Source: JABCPE02 sp963518845 | GTDB taxonomy: Bacteria; Bacteroidota; Bacteroidia; Flavobacteriales; Weeksellaceae | Assembly (NCBI GenBank): GCA_963518845.1 | Contig: CAUQKV010000005.1 | Span: 21,616 to 85,615, forward strand | Direction: 5' to 3' | DNA: 64,000 nt | Shown here: one piece after another, positions 7,281 to 16,530 of the stretch | Numbering within the stretch: the stretch's first letter is position 1 | How the letters are laid out: each line of letters begins with the position of its first letter | The notes under the pieces: generated by a model | What the model saw: only the letters and a program-made list of their open reading frames with translations | What the model was told of the DNA's origin: nothing | Databases searched by the model: none | Translations under genes and position numbers: made by a program

Positions 7281-10154
7281 ATGAAGAAACTAACATCAAA
7301 TGTCTTGGCAGTTGTTCTTTCTTCTTCCTTTGTGATCGGAAACGCACAGGAAAAACCAAAAGACTCTGTGAAAGTCAAGGAAATCGGCGAGGTGGTAATC
7401 ACCGCTTTAGGAATTAAGAGAGACAATAAATCTCTTGGGTATTCAACTACGAAAGTAGGCGGAGATGACTTGTCAAAAGTTGGGAATCAGAATTTAGTCA
7501 ATTCGCTTTCGGGGAAAGCAGCAGGACTTCAGGTAATCTCTTCTGGCGGGGCGCCAGGTTCTGGGAGTAGATTGGTAATAAGGGGAGGTGCGAAATCTCT
7601 TACTAATTCTAACGAGCCTCTGTATGTAATTGATGGAGTGCCTATCACTAATGCGAATGATGGGAACTCAAACACCGTTACAGGAATTTCTTCTCCAAAC
7701 AGAGCAGCGGATATCAATCCTGATGATATTGAGAGTATCAATATCCTGAAAGGTGCCGCTGGAGCTGTTCTTTATGGAAATAGAGGTTCTAATGGAGTTA
7801 TACTCATTACAACGAAATCAGGGAAAGCAAGAGCAGGGAAGCCACAAATAACTCTTTCTACGCAGGTTGCAGTAGATAATGCTTTGGTTCTTCCAGATTA
7901 TCAGACAGTCTATGCACAGGGAGAACAAGGTGTATATAGGGAAGCAACTTCTTTATCTTGGGGACCAAAAATACAAGGGCAGACTGTATATAGTGCTGCG
8001 GCAGGAAAAAATGTTACACTCTCTGTTTATGACCCGAGAAAGCAGTTTTTACAGACAGGAGTAACGAGAAATAACAATGTGTCCTTGTCACATTCATTTA
8101 ATAAATCTAATGTTTTCTTGTCAGCAGGACATTCCTTGCAGACTTCCATAGTCCCTAACCAAGAGTATGAGAAAACTAATTTTAGATTTAATGGAAACAC
8201 GCAGATTACAGAGAAATTCAATGCGGGGGTAAATGTTTCTTACAATACTACGAAAGGAAATGTGCCATTTGCAGGGCAGGATGGAAATAACCCTATTTTT
8301 GCTTTGTTTCACACTCCTGTAAGCTGGGATTTGAAGGGGTACGGCTATGTTAATCCTACTACTGGCGAACAAATCAATTTCCGAGGGGGAAGTTTTGACA
8401 ATCCATATTGGTCTGTTTATAAAAACTTTGCTAAAACTTCCAGTGACCGTTTCATTACGAGTTTGAACTTAGGATATGATTTAACAAAATGGTTGAAACT
8501 GACATATAGATTAGGAAATGATTATTTTGTAGATAATAGAGTGATATTTAGGGATATACATTCTGGTTCAAAACCAAAAGGATATCTATCTTATGATGAT
8601 GTGAAGAGAAATGAGCTTACCTCAACATTGATGGCAAATATCAATACCAATATTACGGATAATTTGGCATTGACAGTTGTGGTAGGACAGGACTATAACA
8701 AGAGAACTTACAGAAATAGTATCATTACAGGGAATGCACTAGCTGCACCAGGTTTGGTAAATACTAATAACATCGCTTCTTTTGACCCAGGATATAACTA
8801 TGAAACCAAAAGAACATTATTTGGGTTCTTTGGAGATGTTTCTTTAAGTTACAAAAATTATTTGTTCCTAAACCTAGTAGGAAGATACGAGATTGCCTCT
8901 ACTTTACCAGAAAACAATAGAGCTTATTTCTACCCTGGGGTAAGTGGTTCCTTCGTCTTCTCGGATGCATTTGATATTAACAAGGATATATTAAGCTATG
9001 GTAAGCTGCGTGCTGGGGTTTCCAGAACGGCAAGAGATGCAGATCCTTATTTAGTTTTTCAAGCATATAGAAAAGCAGAGTATGGAGATGGATTCGTGCC
9101 AGGACTTAAATTCCCTTTTAATAATGATTTAGGGACTTATGTAGGATACAAAGTGGCGAACACATGGAATAATCCAGACTTAAAACCAGAATTTACAACG
9201 GAATACGAGGTAGGAACAGAGCTTCGTTTCTTGAAGAATAGAATTGGTTTGGAGTTCACTTATTTCGAAAACAAGAATACAGATGGAATCATTGGACTTA
9301 GGATTTCTCCTGCATCAGGAGCTGTTGTATCCATTGAAAATACAGGAAAAACATCCTCTAAAGGGATAGAGGCAGGACTGAAAGTCACACCTATCAAAAT
9401 GAAGGATTTCAACTGGGAAGTTAATTTTAATTTTAGTAGAATCCGCTCATTGGTGGAAGAAACACATCCTAAGACAGATAGAATATATATGGGAGGTTTC
9501 TCTGGAAACCCTGCTATCTATGCTGTAAAAGGTGAAAGATATGGTTCTATCGTTGGTAGCGCCTACATGAGAGATGCGAATGGAAATATTTTGGTGGGAA
9601 ATAATGGTAAACCAATGACTCAGAGTGGTCAAGTCCTAGGGCATGTAGAGCCAGACTGGACAGGAAGTGTAGGAACAACCTTTAAATATAAAGGAGTGTA
9701 CCTCACAGCGCAATTGGACATTAGACAAGGAGGATATTTGTTTAATGGAACAGAGCAATTGTTAGATGTATATGGCGTATCTGCAAAGACACTAGAGAGG
9801 GAAAAAGGAACAATAGTTTTCCCTGGGGTAACATCTGCAGGAACACCTAATACAACTCCTATTCCAGTAGATAATGAGTACTATGATGCACTCCCGACAG
9901 AGGCCTATGTGTATAAAAATGACTGGGTAAAACTTCGTGAAATCAGCTTGGGATATAGTTTCCGTCCAGCAGGATTTGATTTCATAAGAAGTATAGATGT
10001 AGGTGTATTTGGTAGAAATCTGTTCTTATGGACAAAGGTGCCTCACATCGATCCAGAATCCAGTTCTTTCGGGACAGGAAATGCACAGGGGGTTTCTCGT
10101 TTTGCATTCCCATCAACAAGAAGTTTTGGTGTTAATTTAAAAGTTCAATTCTAA
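7281..10154 (+). CDS. SusC/RagA-family TonB-linked outer membrane protein
   Basis: TonB-dependent importer of the SusC family, which takes up glycans, peptides or other large ligands together with a SusD partner. The 957-residue product has a signal peptide (about 1-22, cleaved after GNA), a TonB-box-like EVVITALG near residue 38, a plug domain with LVIRGGAKS and EPLYVIDGVPI, the IESINILKGAAGAVLYGNRGS motif, and a long barrel ending in LKVQF. It lacks the N-terminal carboxypeptidase-regulatory-like domain found in most SusC proteins; the TonB box follows the signal peptide almost at once. The SusD gene starts 12 nt downstream. Substrate unknown: no enzyme gene adjoins the pair. Confidence 0.95.
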   Translation: MKKLTSNVLAVVLSSSFVIGNAQEKPKDSVKVKEIGEVVITALGIKRDNKSLGYSTTKVGGDDLSKVGNQNLVNSLSGKAAGLQVISSGGAPGSGSRLVIRGGAKSLTNSNEPLYVIDGVPITNANDGNSNTVTGISSPNRAADINPDDIESINILKGAAGAVLYGNRGSNGVILITTKSGKARAGKPQITLSTQVAVDNALVLPDYQTVYAQGEQGVYREATSLSWGPKIQGQTVYSAAAGKNVTLSVYDPRKQFLQTGVTRNNNVSLSHSFNKSNVFLSAGHSLQTSIVPNQEYEKTNFRFNGNTQITEKFNAGVNVSYNTTKGNVPFAGQDGNNPIFALFHTPVSWDLKGYGYVNPTTGEQINFRGGSFDNPYWSVYKNFAKTSSDRFITSLNLGYDLTKWLKLTYRLGNDYFVDNRVIFRDIHSGSKPKGYLSYDDVKRNELTSTLMANINTNITDNLALTVVVGQDYNKRTYRNSIITGNALAAPGLVNTNNIASFDPGYNYETKRTLFGFFGDVSLSYKNYLFLNLVGRYEIASTLPENNRAYFYPGVSGSFVFSDAFDINKDILSYGKLRAGVSRTARDADPYLVFQAYRKAEYGDGFVPGLKFPFNNDLGTYVGYKVANTWNNPDLKPEFTTEYEVGTELRFLKNRIGLEFTYFENKNTDGIIGLRISPASGAVVSIENTGKTSSKGIEAGLKVTPIKMKDFNWEVNFNFSRIRSLVEETHPKTDRIYMGGFSGNPAIYAVKGERYGSIVGSAYMRDANGNILVGNNGKPMTQSGQVLGHVEPDWTGSVGTTFKYKGVYLTAQLDIRQGGYLFNGTEQLLDVYGVSAKTLEREKGTIVFPGVTSAGTPNTTPIPVDNEYYDALPTEAYVYKNDWVKLREISLGYSFRPAGFDFIRSIDVGVFGRNLFLWTKVPHIDPESSSFGTGNAQGVSRFAFPSTRSFGVNLKVQF

Positions 10155-10166
10155 AAACTAAGAAAA

Positions 10167-11606
10167 ATGAAAAAAATCAGAAATAATATATCTAAATATG
10201 CTGTTCTTTTAGCTTTGACAGCAGCTCCTTTGGTCGTTACTTCTTGTAGACAGGAGTTGGATATTAATGTAGATCCTAATAACCCTTCACAAGCATCTTT
10301 GTCAGGACTTCTTAGTGCCTCGCAGGTTGGTTTTGCCTTTGCTCTTGGTGGTGAGGGAACTAGAATGCCAGCAAGTATCATTCAGCATTATGCAGGGCAT
10401 AGGGCACAGCCACTTAACTATGCTCGATATAATATAACATCATCAGCTACAGATGGAACTTGGACAGCTCTTTACAATGCATTAATGGATATCAAGGAAT
10501 TAGAAAATAAAGCTGCTGCTTCTGGAAATCAGGCATATGTAGGAGTTTCTAAGCTTCTTCAGGCTCATGCATTCAGTGTAATTACAGATATGTTTGGGGA
10601 TATCCCTTTTTCTGAAGCTTTACAGGGAAGAGCTAATATTACTCCTGCTTATGATAGACAGGAAAATATCTATCCAGCTCTTATTGCCATGATAGATGAG
10701 GGGTTAGCTGCTCTTTCAGCAGGAACAGAAACTATTTCTGGAGATATAGTCTATGGAGGTGATGTGGCAAAATGGAAAAAATACGGAAATTCGTTAAAAC
10801 TACGATTACTAAACCATTTAAGCCGCAGACAGCCCAATGCAGCAGCGAATTTCTTAGCTTCTAATCCAAGTCTTATAGACACCAGCGTGGATGATGCAAA
10901 GGTTGTTTTTGGCTCTGTAGCTTCTAATGCCAATCCTATCTATCAGTTTGATGTGCTTTCTGGAAGAAAAGATCAAGCGGTAGCCAGCACTATTGTAGAC
11001 AAAATGAAAGCCTTGTCAGACCCTAGGGTGAGTGTTTATTTTAATCCTATTGTTAAGAATGATAATGGACTTCAAGGACAATATTTTGGTAACACACCAG
11101 GAGGAAGTGTAGGAGATACAGGAGAGAGTAAATATTCCCGTGTAGGAAGCGCTTATGCGTCTATAAAAGCTCCTGTGGTTCTGATGAGCGCAGCAGAGGT
11201 TAATTTCATCAAAGCAGAAGTGTATCACAGAGCATCTAATGCAGCAAGTGCGCAGACAGCCTATGAAGCAGCGATTACACAGGATTTCGCAGCATTAGGT
11301 TTATCTTCTTCTTCTGCAGCTTATTTAGCGAATGCGAATGTGGCTTATAATGGGACTTTACAGAGAATTATGGAGCAAAAATGGATTACCATGTTCCAAG
11401 CATCTTATGAGTCTTGGGTAGATTGGAGAAGAACAGGCTATCCTGCTCTCACACCAGCAGCAAGCAACACTACTTCCAATGTCATCCCAAGAAACCTACC
11501 ATATCCAGATGTGGAAATTAACTCTAATAGAGCCAACCTAGTAGCAGGCCCAGGGATTCCGATTCCATACACAGGGCTGAGCAATAGAGTTTGGTGGGAT
11601 AACTAA
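10167..11606 (+). CDS. SusD/RagB-family surface lipoprotein (SusD-like 2 type)
   Basis: Outer-leaflet lipoprotein that caps the SusC channel and binds its ligand. The signal peptide ends in a lipobox with Cys27 (VVTSC), followed by ELDINVDPNNPSQA, a hallmark of the SusD-like_2/RagB group. The body is helix-rich with TPR-like segments (FSVITDMFGDIPFSEAL, AEVNFIKAEVYHR, QKWITMFQASYESWVDWRRTGYP). At 479 residues it has normal length. It lies 12 nt after susC and is followed by an intrinsic terminator, so the two form a complete unit. Confidence 0.95.
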   Translation: MKKIRNNISKYAVLLALTAAPLVVTSCRQELDINVDPNNPSQASLSGLLSASQVGFAFALGGEGTRMPASIIQHYAGHRAQPLNYARYNITSSATDGTWTALYNALMDIKELENKAAASGNQAYVGVSKLLQAHAFSVITDMFGDIPFSEALQGRANITPAYDRQENIYPALIAMIDEGLAALSAGTETISGDIVYGGDVAKWKKYGNSLKLRLLNHLSRRQPNAAANFLASNPSLIDTSVDDAKVVFGSVASNANPIYQFDVLSGRKDQAVASTIVDKMKALSDPRVSVYFNPIVKNDNGLQGQYFGNTPGGSVGDTGESKYSRVGSAYASIKAPVVLMSAAEVNFIKAEVYHRASNAASAQTAYEAAITQDFAALGLSSSSAAYLANANVAYNGTLQRIMEQKWITMFQASYESWVDWRRTGYPALTPAASNTTSNVIPRNLPYPDVEINSNRANLVAGPGIPIPYTGLSNRVWWDN

Positions 11607-11637
11607 TAACCTCTTCATTTTTAACTAATTTTTTTAT

Positions 11638-11675
11638 AAAGGGAATCTCTTTTTCAGGGATTTCCTTTATATTTT
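11638..11675 (+). terminator. Terminator of the susC-susD unit
   Basis: Stem AAAGGGAATC (11638-11647) pairs with GATTTCCTTT (11659-11668), with one G-T wobble and an 11-nt loop, followed by ATATTTTTT. Confidence 0.8.
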
Positions 11676-11676
11676 T

Positions 11677-11684
11677 TATCTTTG
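11677..11684 (+). promoter_or_regulatory. -7 element of argS
   Basis: TATCTTTG followed by C matches TAnnTTTGY perfectly, 17 nt before the argS ATG, directly after the susD terminator. No clear -33 TTTG is visible. The implied leader is very short. Confidence 0.6.
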
Positions 11685-11701
11685 CGATTATTTTATTCAT
11701 T

Positions 11702-13462
11702 ATGGTTAGAGAGATTTTACTTGAAAAAATACAGAAAGTTTTAGCAGAGAGTTTTGGTTTGGCGGATTTCGTTCCTGAAATTCAGCAGACAAAACCTGAT
11801 TTTGAAGGAGATTTTACTATTGTGACTTTTCCTTTGGTTAAAGTTTTGAAGAAAAGCCCAGATATTATCGCAACAGAGCTTGGCGACAAGATACTTTCGG
11901 AGGTGGATTTTGTGGAAAATTATAACATTGTGAAAGGTTTTCTTAACCTAAAATTAAAGGACAATGTTTTCCTGCAAAGCTTTAAAAATCTTTCCGAAAA
12001 TTTAGAGAAAATCACGCCTAAGAATGAAACCATTATGGTGGAATATTCTTCTCCGAATACCAACAAGCCTTTGCATTTAGGACATATTAGAAATAATCTT
12101 TTAGGTTTTTCTATTGCTAATATTTTGAAAGAAGAGGGCTATAATGTTATCAAAACCCAAATCATCAACGATAGAGGAATCCACATTTGTAAATCTATGC
12201 TGGCATGGGAAAAATTCGGGAATGGAGCAACGCCAGAATCTACACAAACCAAAGGCGACAAGCTGGTAGGAAACTACTATGTGGAATTTGACAAACATTA
12301 CAAAGCAGAAATAGCCCAGCTGAAAGAACAAGGCGTGGATGAAGAAACAGCTAAAAAACAAGCGCCGTCTATTTTAGAGGCTCAAAAAATGCTTTTGGAC
12401 TGGGAAAATGGCGATGAAAAAGTAAGAAACCTTTGGGAGAAAATGAACGCTTGGGTTTATACAGGGTTTGCGGAAACTTATAAGCGACTTGGAGTAGATT
12501 TTGACCAAGTTCAATACGAAAGCCAAACTTACCTTTTGGGTAAAGATTTGATAAAAGAAGGACTGGACAAAGGTGTTTTCTTCACCAAAGAAGATGGCTC
12601 TGTATGGTGCGACCTTACCGATGAAGGCTTGGATGAGAAACTTCTTCTTCGTGGGGATGGCACTTCTGTCTATATCACGCAGGATTTAGGAACGGCAGTA
12701 GGGCGTTTTGCGGATAATAATATACAGAGACTTATCTACACGGTGGGAAATGAGCAGGATTATCATTTTCAGGTTTTGTTTAAAATCCTTAAAAAACTCG
12801 GCTACAGCTGGGCGGAGCACCTTTACCATCTTTCCTACGGAATGGTGGAACTTCCTAACGGGAAGATGAAATCTCGTGAAGGAACGGTGGTGGATGCCGA
12901 TGACTTGATGCAGGAAATGTATCTTACGGCGAAAGAAAAAGCGCAGGAACTTGGAAAACTGGAAGCGCTGACCGAAGAGGAAAAAGAAAAATCTTATGAA
13001 ATCGTAGGTCTTGGAGCATTGAAATATTTTATGCTAAAAGTAGATCCGAAGAAAAAAATGCTTTTCAATCCAGAGGAAAGTGTGGATTTCAATGGGAATA
13101 CAGGGCCTTTCATTCAGTATGCTTACGCTAGAATTCAGTCTTTGCTGAAAAGAGCGGAGGGAACGGATTTCAACTTCTCTGAAAACATCGCCCTTAGTGA
13201 GAACGAGAAAGAACTCATCATTGCTCTCAGCGAATACAAGGAAACTGTAAGCAAAGCGGCGGCGGCACTCAGCCCTGCTCATTTGGCTAATTATGTTTAT
13301 GAAGTGGTAAAACTCTACAATGCTTTTTACCAAAACAATCCGGTTTTGAACAACGAAAACGAAGATGTGAAAAAATTCCGACTGTATCTGTCACAGCTCA
13401 CAGGTGTGGTGATTAGAAAGTCTTTACATCTGCTCGGAATAGGCGTGGTGGATAGAATGTAA
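11702..13462 (+). CDS. argS: Arginine--tRNA ligase
   Basis: Class I aminoacyl-tRNA synthetase that charges tRNA-Arg. Its 586 residues are typical. The N-terminal Add-1 domain covers about residues 1-110. The HIGH motif is HLGH at 125-128 inside SSPNTNKPLHLGHIRNN, and the KMSKS equivalent is KMKSR near 389. The C-terminal anticodon-binding domain ends in a conserved ...GIGVVDRM. It follows its own -7 element. A small lipoprotein gene begins 8 nt downstream. Confidence 0.97.
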   Translation: MVREILLEKIQKVLAESFGLADFVPEIQQTKPDFEGDFTIVTFPLVKVLKKSPDIIATELGDKILSEVDFVENYNIVKGFLNLKLKDNVFLQSFKNLSENLEKITPKNETIMVEYSSPNTNKPLHLGHIRNNLLGFSIANILKEEGYNVIKTQIINDRGIHICKSMLAWEKFGNGATPESTQTKGDKLVGNYYVEFDKHYKAEIAQLKEQGVDEETAKKQAPSILEAQKMLLDWENGDEKVRNLWEKMNAWVYTGFAETYKRLGVDFDQVQYESQTYLLGKDLIKEGLDKGVFFTKEDGSVWCDLTDEGLDEKLLLRGDGTSVYITQDLGTAVGRFADNNIQRLIYTVGNEQDYHFQVLFKILKKLGYSWAEHLYHLSYGMVELPNGKMKSREGTVVDADDLMQEMYLTAKEKAQELGKLEALTEEEKEKSYEIVGLGALKYFMLKVDPKKKMLFNPEESVDFNGNTGPFIQYAYARIQSLLKRAEGTDFNFSENIALSENEKELIIALSEYKETVSKAAAALSPAHLANYVYEVVKLYNAFYQNNPVLNNENEDVKKFRLYLSQLTGVVIRKSLHLLGIGVVDRM

Positions 13463-13470
13463 ATGAAATT

Positions 13471-13995
13471 ATGAAAAAAAGTATAATTTCCTTTGTAATG
13501 CTTATTCTTTCTTCATGTGGAGGAATAAACAAACTGAAGGTAAAAGACATAAATACCGAAAATTCTGATATTAGTGGAGTTTATGAAAACATAAAACAAA
13601 AAGGCAATATTCTTAAACTTTTAGATAGAAAATTATCAAAAGATACTCTTACACTTGATAAAATGGAAGGGTATGATAAATTTTCTATTTTGGTGAAAGA
13701 TGATAAGAATCTGCAGATAGAGATTATACGAAATGATAATTCTAAAATTACAAGACAGTATAAGTATAGAAAAAAGAATAATATATATCTTCTAAAAAAC
13801 CAAAATGTAAAACCAGATCTTATTCCTTATGTATTAGGAGTTTTTAATGTTAAAAAACTTCATTTGTATAAAAATCAGGATAATGGTTTGGGTATTGTAG
13901 AATCTACATCACGAAGAGGGGCTGTATTTCTTTTGTTATATTTTACATGGACAAAGAGTTATTATAAATATTATACATACCAAAGGTTAGAGTAA
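13471..13995 (+). CDS. Predicted lipoprotein of unknown function
   Basis: Not recognised. The 174-residue product begins with a lipoprotein signal (VMLILSSCGG, lipidated Cys near residue 16), followed by a Lys/Asp-rich, beta-strand-like body (FSILVKDDKNLQIEIIR, KITRQYKYRKKNNIYLLKN). A short hydrophobic, aromatic segment near the C terminus (GAVFLLLYFTWTKSYYKYYTYQ) resembles small single-copy Flavobacteriia lipoproteins. It starts 8 nt after argS, so it is probably read from the argS promoter. A strong terminator follows. Base composition is more A-rich than argS. Confidence 0.7.
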   Translation: MKKSIISFVMLILSSCGGINKLKVKDINTENSDISGVYENIKQKGNILKLLDRKLSKDTLTLDKMEGYDKFSILVKDDKNLQIEIIRNDNSKITRQYKYRKKNNIYLLKNQNVKPDLIPYVLGVFNVKKLHLYKNQDNGLGIVESTSRRGAVFLLLYFTWTKSYYKYYTYQRLE

Positions 13996-14025
13996 TTTAG
14001 GTTTTTATAAATAAGTAAAAAATAA

Positions 14026-14053
14026 AAATCCCTCATTTAAGAGGGATTTTTTA
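14026..14053. terminator. Bidirectional terminator between the lipoprotein gene and rmlA
   Basis: Stem AAATCCCTC (14026-14034), 6-nt loop, GAGGGATTT (14041-14049), then more T; an A-run precedes it. It can also end the long minus-strand polysaccharide transcript, because rmlA stops 15 nt away. Confidence 0.9.
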
Positions 14054-14067
14054 TTGAGGTTTTTAAA

Positions 14068-14928
14068 TTATTTTATCAATTTTTTAAGATAATCACCGTA
14101 ACCGCTTTTTCCGTATTTTTCGGCAGATTTTAGGAGCTGTTCTTTGTTGATAAATCCTTTTTTGTAGGCAATCTCTTCGATGCAGGAGATTTTCACGCCT
14201 TGTCTTTTTTCAAGAACTTTCACGAATTCAGACGCCTCGTGAAGGGAATCAAAAGTCCCTGTATCAAGCCAAGCTGTTCCTCGGCTCATTACACCTACTT
14301 CTAACTGACCTTTTTCAAGATAAATTTTATTGATATCGGTAATTTCCAATTCTCCTCTCGCCGAAGGTTTTAGATTTTTAGCATATTCCACCACTGAATT
14401 GTCATAGAAATAAAGACCAGGTACAGCGTAGTTGGACTTTGGCACGGCAGGTTTTTCTTCTATGGAAACGGCTTTTTGGTTTTCATCAAACTCTACTACA
14501 CCGTATCTTTCGGGGTCAGAAACAGGGTAGGCAAATACGCAGCCGCCTTTCACTTGGGTTTTGCTTTCCAGCAGCTGAGGAAGACCAGAGCCATAGAAAA
14601 TATTATCGCCCAAAACCAGCGCCACAGAATCTGACCCGATGAAATCTTCACCTAGAATAAACGCCTGAGCCAGCCCATCTGGAGAAGGCTGAACTTTGTA
14701 TTCAAACTTGCACCCGATTTGTGAACCGTCTCCCAATAGTTTTTTGAAAGCCTCTTGGTCGTGCGGCGTAGTGATGATGAGTATTTCTCTGATTCCTGCC
14801 AATAGAAGGGTAGAAATAGGGAAATAAATCATAGGCTTGTCATATACAGGCATTAACTGCTTACTTACTGCGATAGTGAGCGGGTAGAGCCTTGTTCCAG
14901 AACCTCCCGCGAGAATTATTCCTTTCAT
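14068..14928 (-). CDS. rmlA: Glucose-1-phosphate thymidylyltransferase
   Basis: Makes dTDP-glucose from dTTP and glucose-1-phosphate, the entry step to dTDP-6-deoxyhexoses. The N-terminal nucleotide-binding motif LAGGSGTRLYPLT is at residues 6-18, with KQLMPVYDKPMIYFPIS following and the LGDNIFYG metal/phosphate motif near 110. The length of 286 residues is typical. It is the last gene of the minus-strand polysaccharide operon. Its partner rmlB lies about 7.4 kb upstream in the same operon, while rmlC and rmlD are absent from the window. This suggests the product goes to an amino sugar rather than rhamnose. Confidence 0.97.
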   Translation of the reverse strand: MKGIILAGGSGTRLYPLTIAVSKQLMPVYDKPMIYFPISTLLLAGIREILIITTPHDQEAFKKLLGDGSQIGCKFEYKVQPSPDGLAQAFILGEDFIGSDSVALVLGDNIFYGSGLPQLLESKTQVKGGCVFAYPVSDPERYGVVEFDENQKAVSIEEKPAVPKSNYAVPGLYFYDNSVVEYAKNLKPSARGELEITDINKIYLEKGQLEVGVMSRGTAWLDTGTFDSLHEASEFVKVLEKRQGVKISCIEEIAYKKGFINKEQLLKSAEKYGKSGYGDYLKKLIK

Positions 14929-14937
14929 AGTATTTTA

Positions 14938-16530
14938 TTATTTTAGAAACTTGTTATAATCATTTTTATTTTTCACTAAATGTAAAGAATTGTTAGCATA
15001 ATCAAAAACATAAAAAGGGAAATTTATATTCTTTTTACCTAAGATAAATCCTGTTTCGGTTTCTTTGATTTCTGTACGAGGTCTATTGTTTAGTTTTTTC
15101 CCAAAAATAGAATATAAATAGGTGTCTTTGGTGCTGATAGTGTATACATTCCACCCATTTAGAGTAGCTTTTGGAGCATATATATTTAGCATAGATACCA
15201 CTTCATAAGGATCTTCTATAGTAGCTTCATCAGTGATGAGTTTATCATAATTTGTTTTATTTTCTATGATGATAATTTTTTCATCCTTTATATTTTGGGG
15301 AAGATGAGAGACTAAACTTTTGATGAGGTTTTTATTATAATTGCGAGCGTATATCCAAGAGTTTTTTTCAGAGATGACGCAAATGAAATTAGTAGATAAA
15401 AATAAAAATAATATAATTTTTAGAAAATTTTGATAATTTTTCTTTTTCGTAGAGGCTAAACCATTGTAAATTAAATATCCTAAAAGTAAGGAAGAAGAAA
15501 TTTTGACCCAAAGTAAAATCCTGTTCTCAAAACTAAATGAGGTAACCGGATATTGAGAAATAAAGAAAATGATGATTGTCATTAAAAAAGCACTCAAAAA
15601 CACTAAAAAATAGCGTTTTGGGATGGTTTTATCAAATTTACAGAAAATGGATACCATTCCAGAAATAACCAGCCCGAGAGCTAACAAAATATAATCAACC
15701 CAAGAATAATCAGTAATGGCTAAGATGCTTTGTTTAGCAATATATGCAAAGTCAAGGATAAATAATTTTAAAAAAGAGAAAATTACGATAAAACTACTTG
15801 AAAGACTAAAAGTAACCTTAGATGCGGCATAATCAAAATGCCCAGGATAGATGATTTTTACTAAGAAAAACTTATAAAATACAGCAATAAATAAACCTAA
15901 ACCTATAGAAAGGGATAGTTTCAGGAGTATTTTTTCTCTGTTCGTAATTACTAAAATAAATATGGATAAAGGAATCAAAAATAAATGCAACTCTTGGAAT
16001 AGCAATGAAATTCCCAATAATATTCCAGATATCAAATGATAAACCAGATTATCTTTTGATGATAGGTATAATATACTTTGGAAATACCATATGTATATCA
16101 AATAAGCCCCACACATCACAAAAGAGAATAAATTAGATGAAGATAAAGGAAATACAGTGGCTAATATACATGCTAATAGTGTAAAAGCGCTATATTCACT
16201 AAAAAACTTATCTAAAATCAGTTTTAATAACCATGCCGCGATGGGAAATAGAAAATTATGAATGTAAAACAAAGGTGTCCAAAATCCACCTAAATAAGTT
16301 GCGAATGTTATCACAATGGGAGAAATTGGGCGTGTGTGCCTGTTAGGGTCGGAAGTGTATAGATTATAAACTTCTGATATACTGTATTTTCCTTCCTGAT
16401 ATTGATATAATATTTCTAAATGATTCAGGTCATCAGACAGCACAGCATTATCCCCAAGTAAGACAAATGTCCCTTGTAATAAGATAAAAAATAATGCAGT
16501 TAATAAAAAAATAGTTTTTTCTATTTTCAT
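14938..16530 (-). CDS. Polytopic membrane protein, probable GT-C-type glycosyltransferase
   Basis: A 530-residue inner-membrane protein with about 10-12 hydrophobic segments and a soluble tail of about 130 residues. After the first membrane segment, an outward loop carries the acidic pair in NAVLSDDLNHLE (about residues 29-40) and a TRPISP motif. That layout is typical of GT-C glycosyltransferases and GtrII-like enzymes using lipid-linked sugars. No family can be named firmly. Its start overlaps the wecE stop by 4 nt (ATGA), and it is followed after 7 nt by rmlA. A role in adding or modifying a sugar on lipid-linked O-antigen at the periplasmic face is inferred. Confidence 0.6.
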   Translation of the reverse strand: MKIEKTIFLLTALFFILLQGTFVLLGDNAVLSDDLNHLEILYQYQEGKYSISEVYNLYTSDPNRHTRPISPIVITFATYLGGFWTPLFYIHNFLFPIAAWLLKLILDKFFSEYSAFTLLACILATVFPLSSSNLFSFVMCGAYLIYIWYFQSILYLSSKDNLVYHLISGILLGISLLFQELHLFLIPLSIFILVITNREKILLKLSLSIGLGLFIAVFYKFFLVKIIYPGHFDYAASKVTFSLSSSFIVIFSFLKLFILDFAYIAKQSILAITDYSWVDYILLALGLVISGMVSIFCKFDKTIPKRYFLVFLSAFLMTIIIFFISQYPVTSFSFENRILLWVKISSSLLLGYLIYNGLASTKKKNYQNFLKIILFLFLSTNFICVISEKNSWIYARNYNKNLIKSLVSHLPQNIKDEKIIIIENKTNYDKLITDEATIEDPYEVVSMLNIYAPKATLNGWNVYTISTKDTYLYSIFGKKLNNRPRTEIKETETGFILGKKNINFPFYVFDYANNSLHLVKNKNDYNKFLK

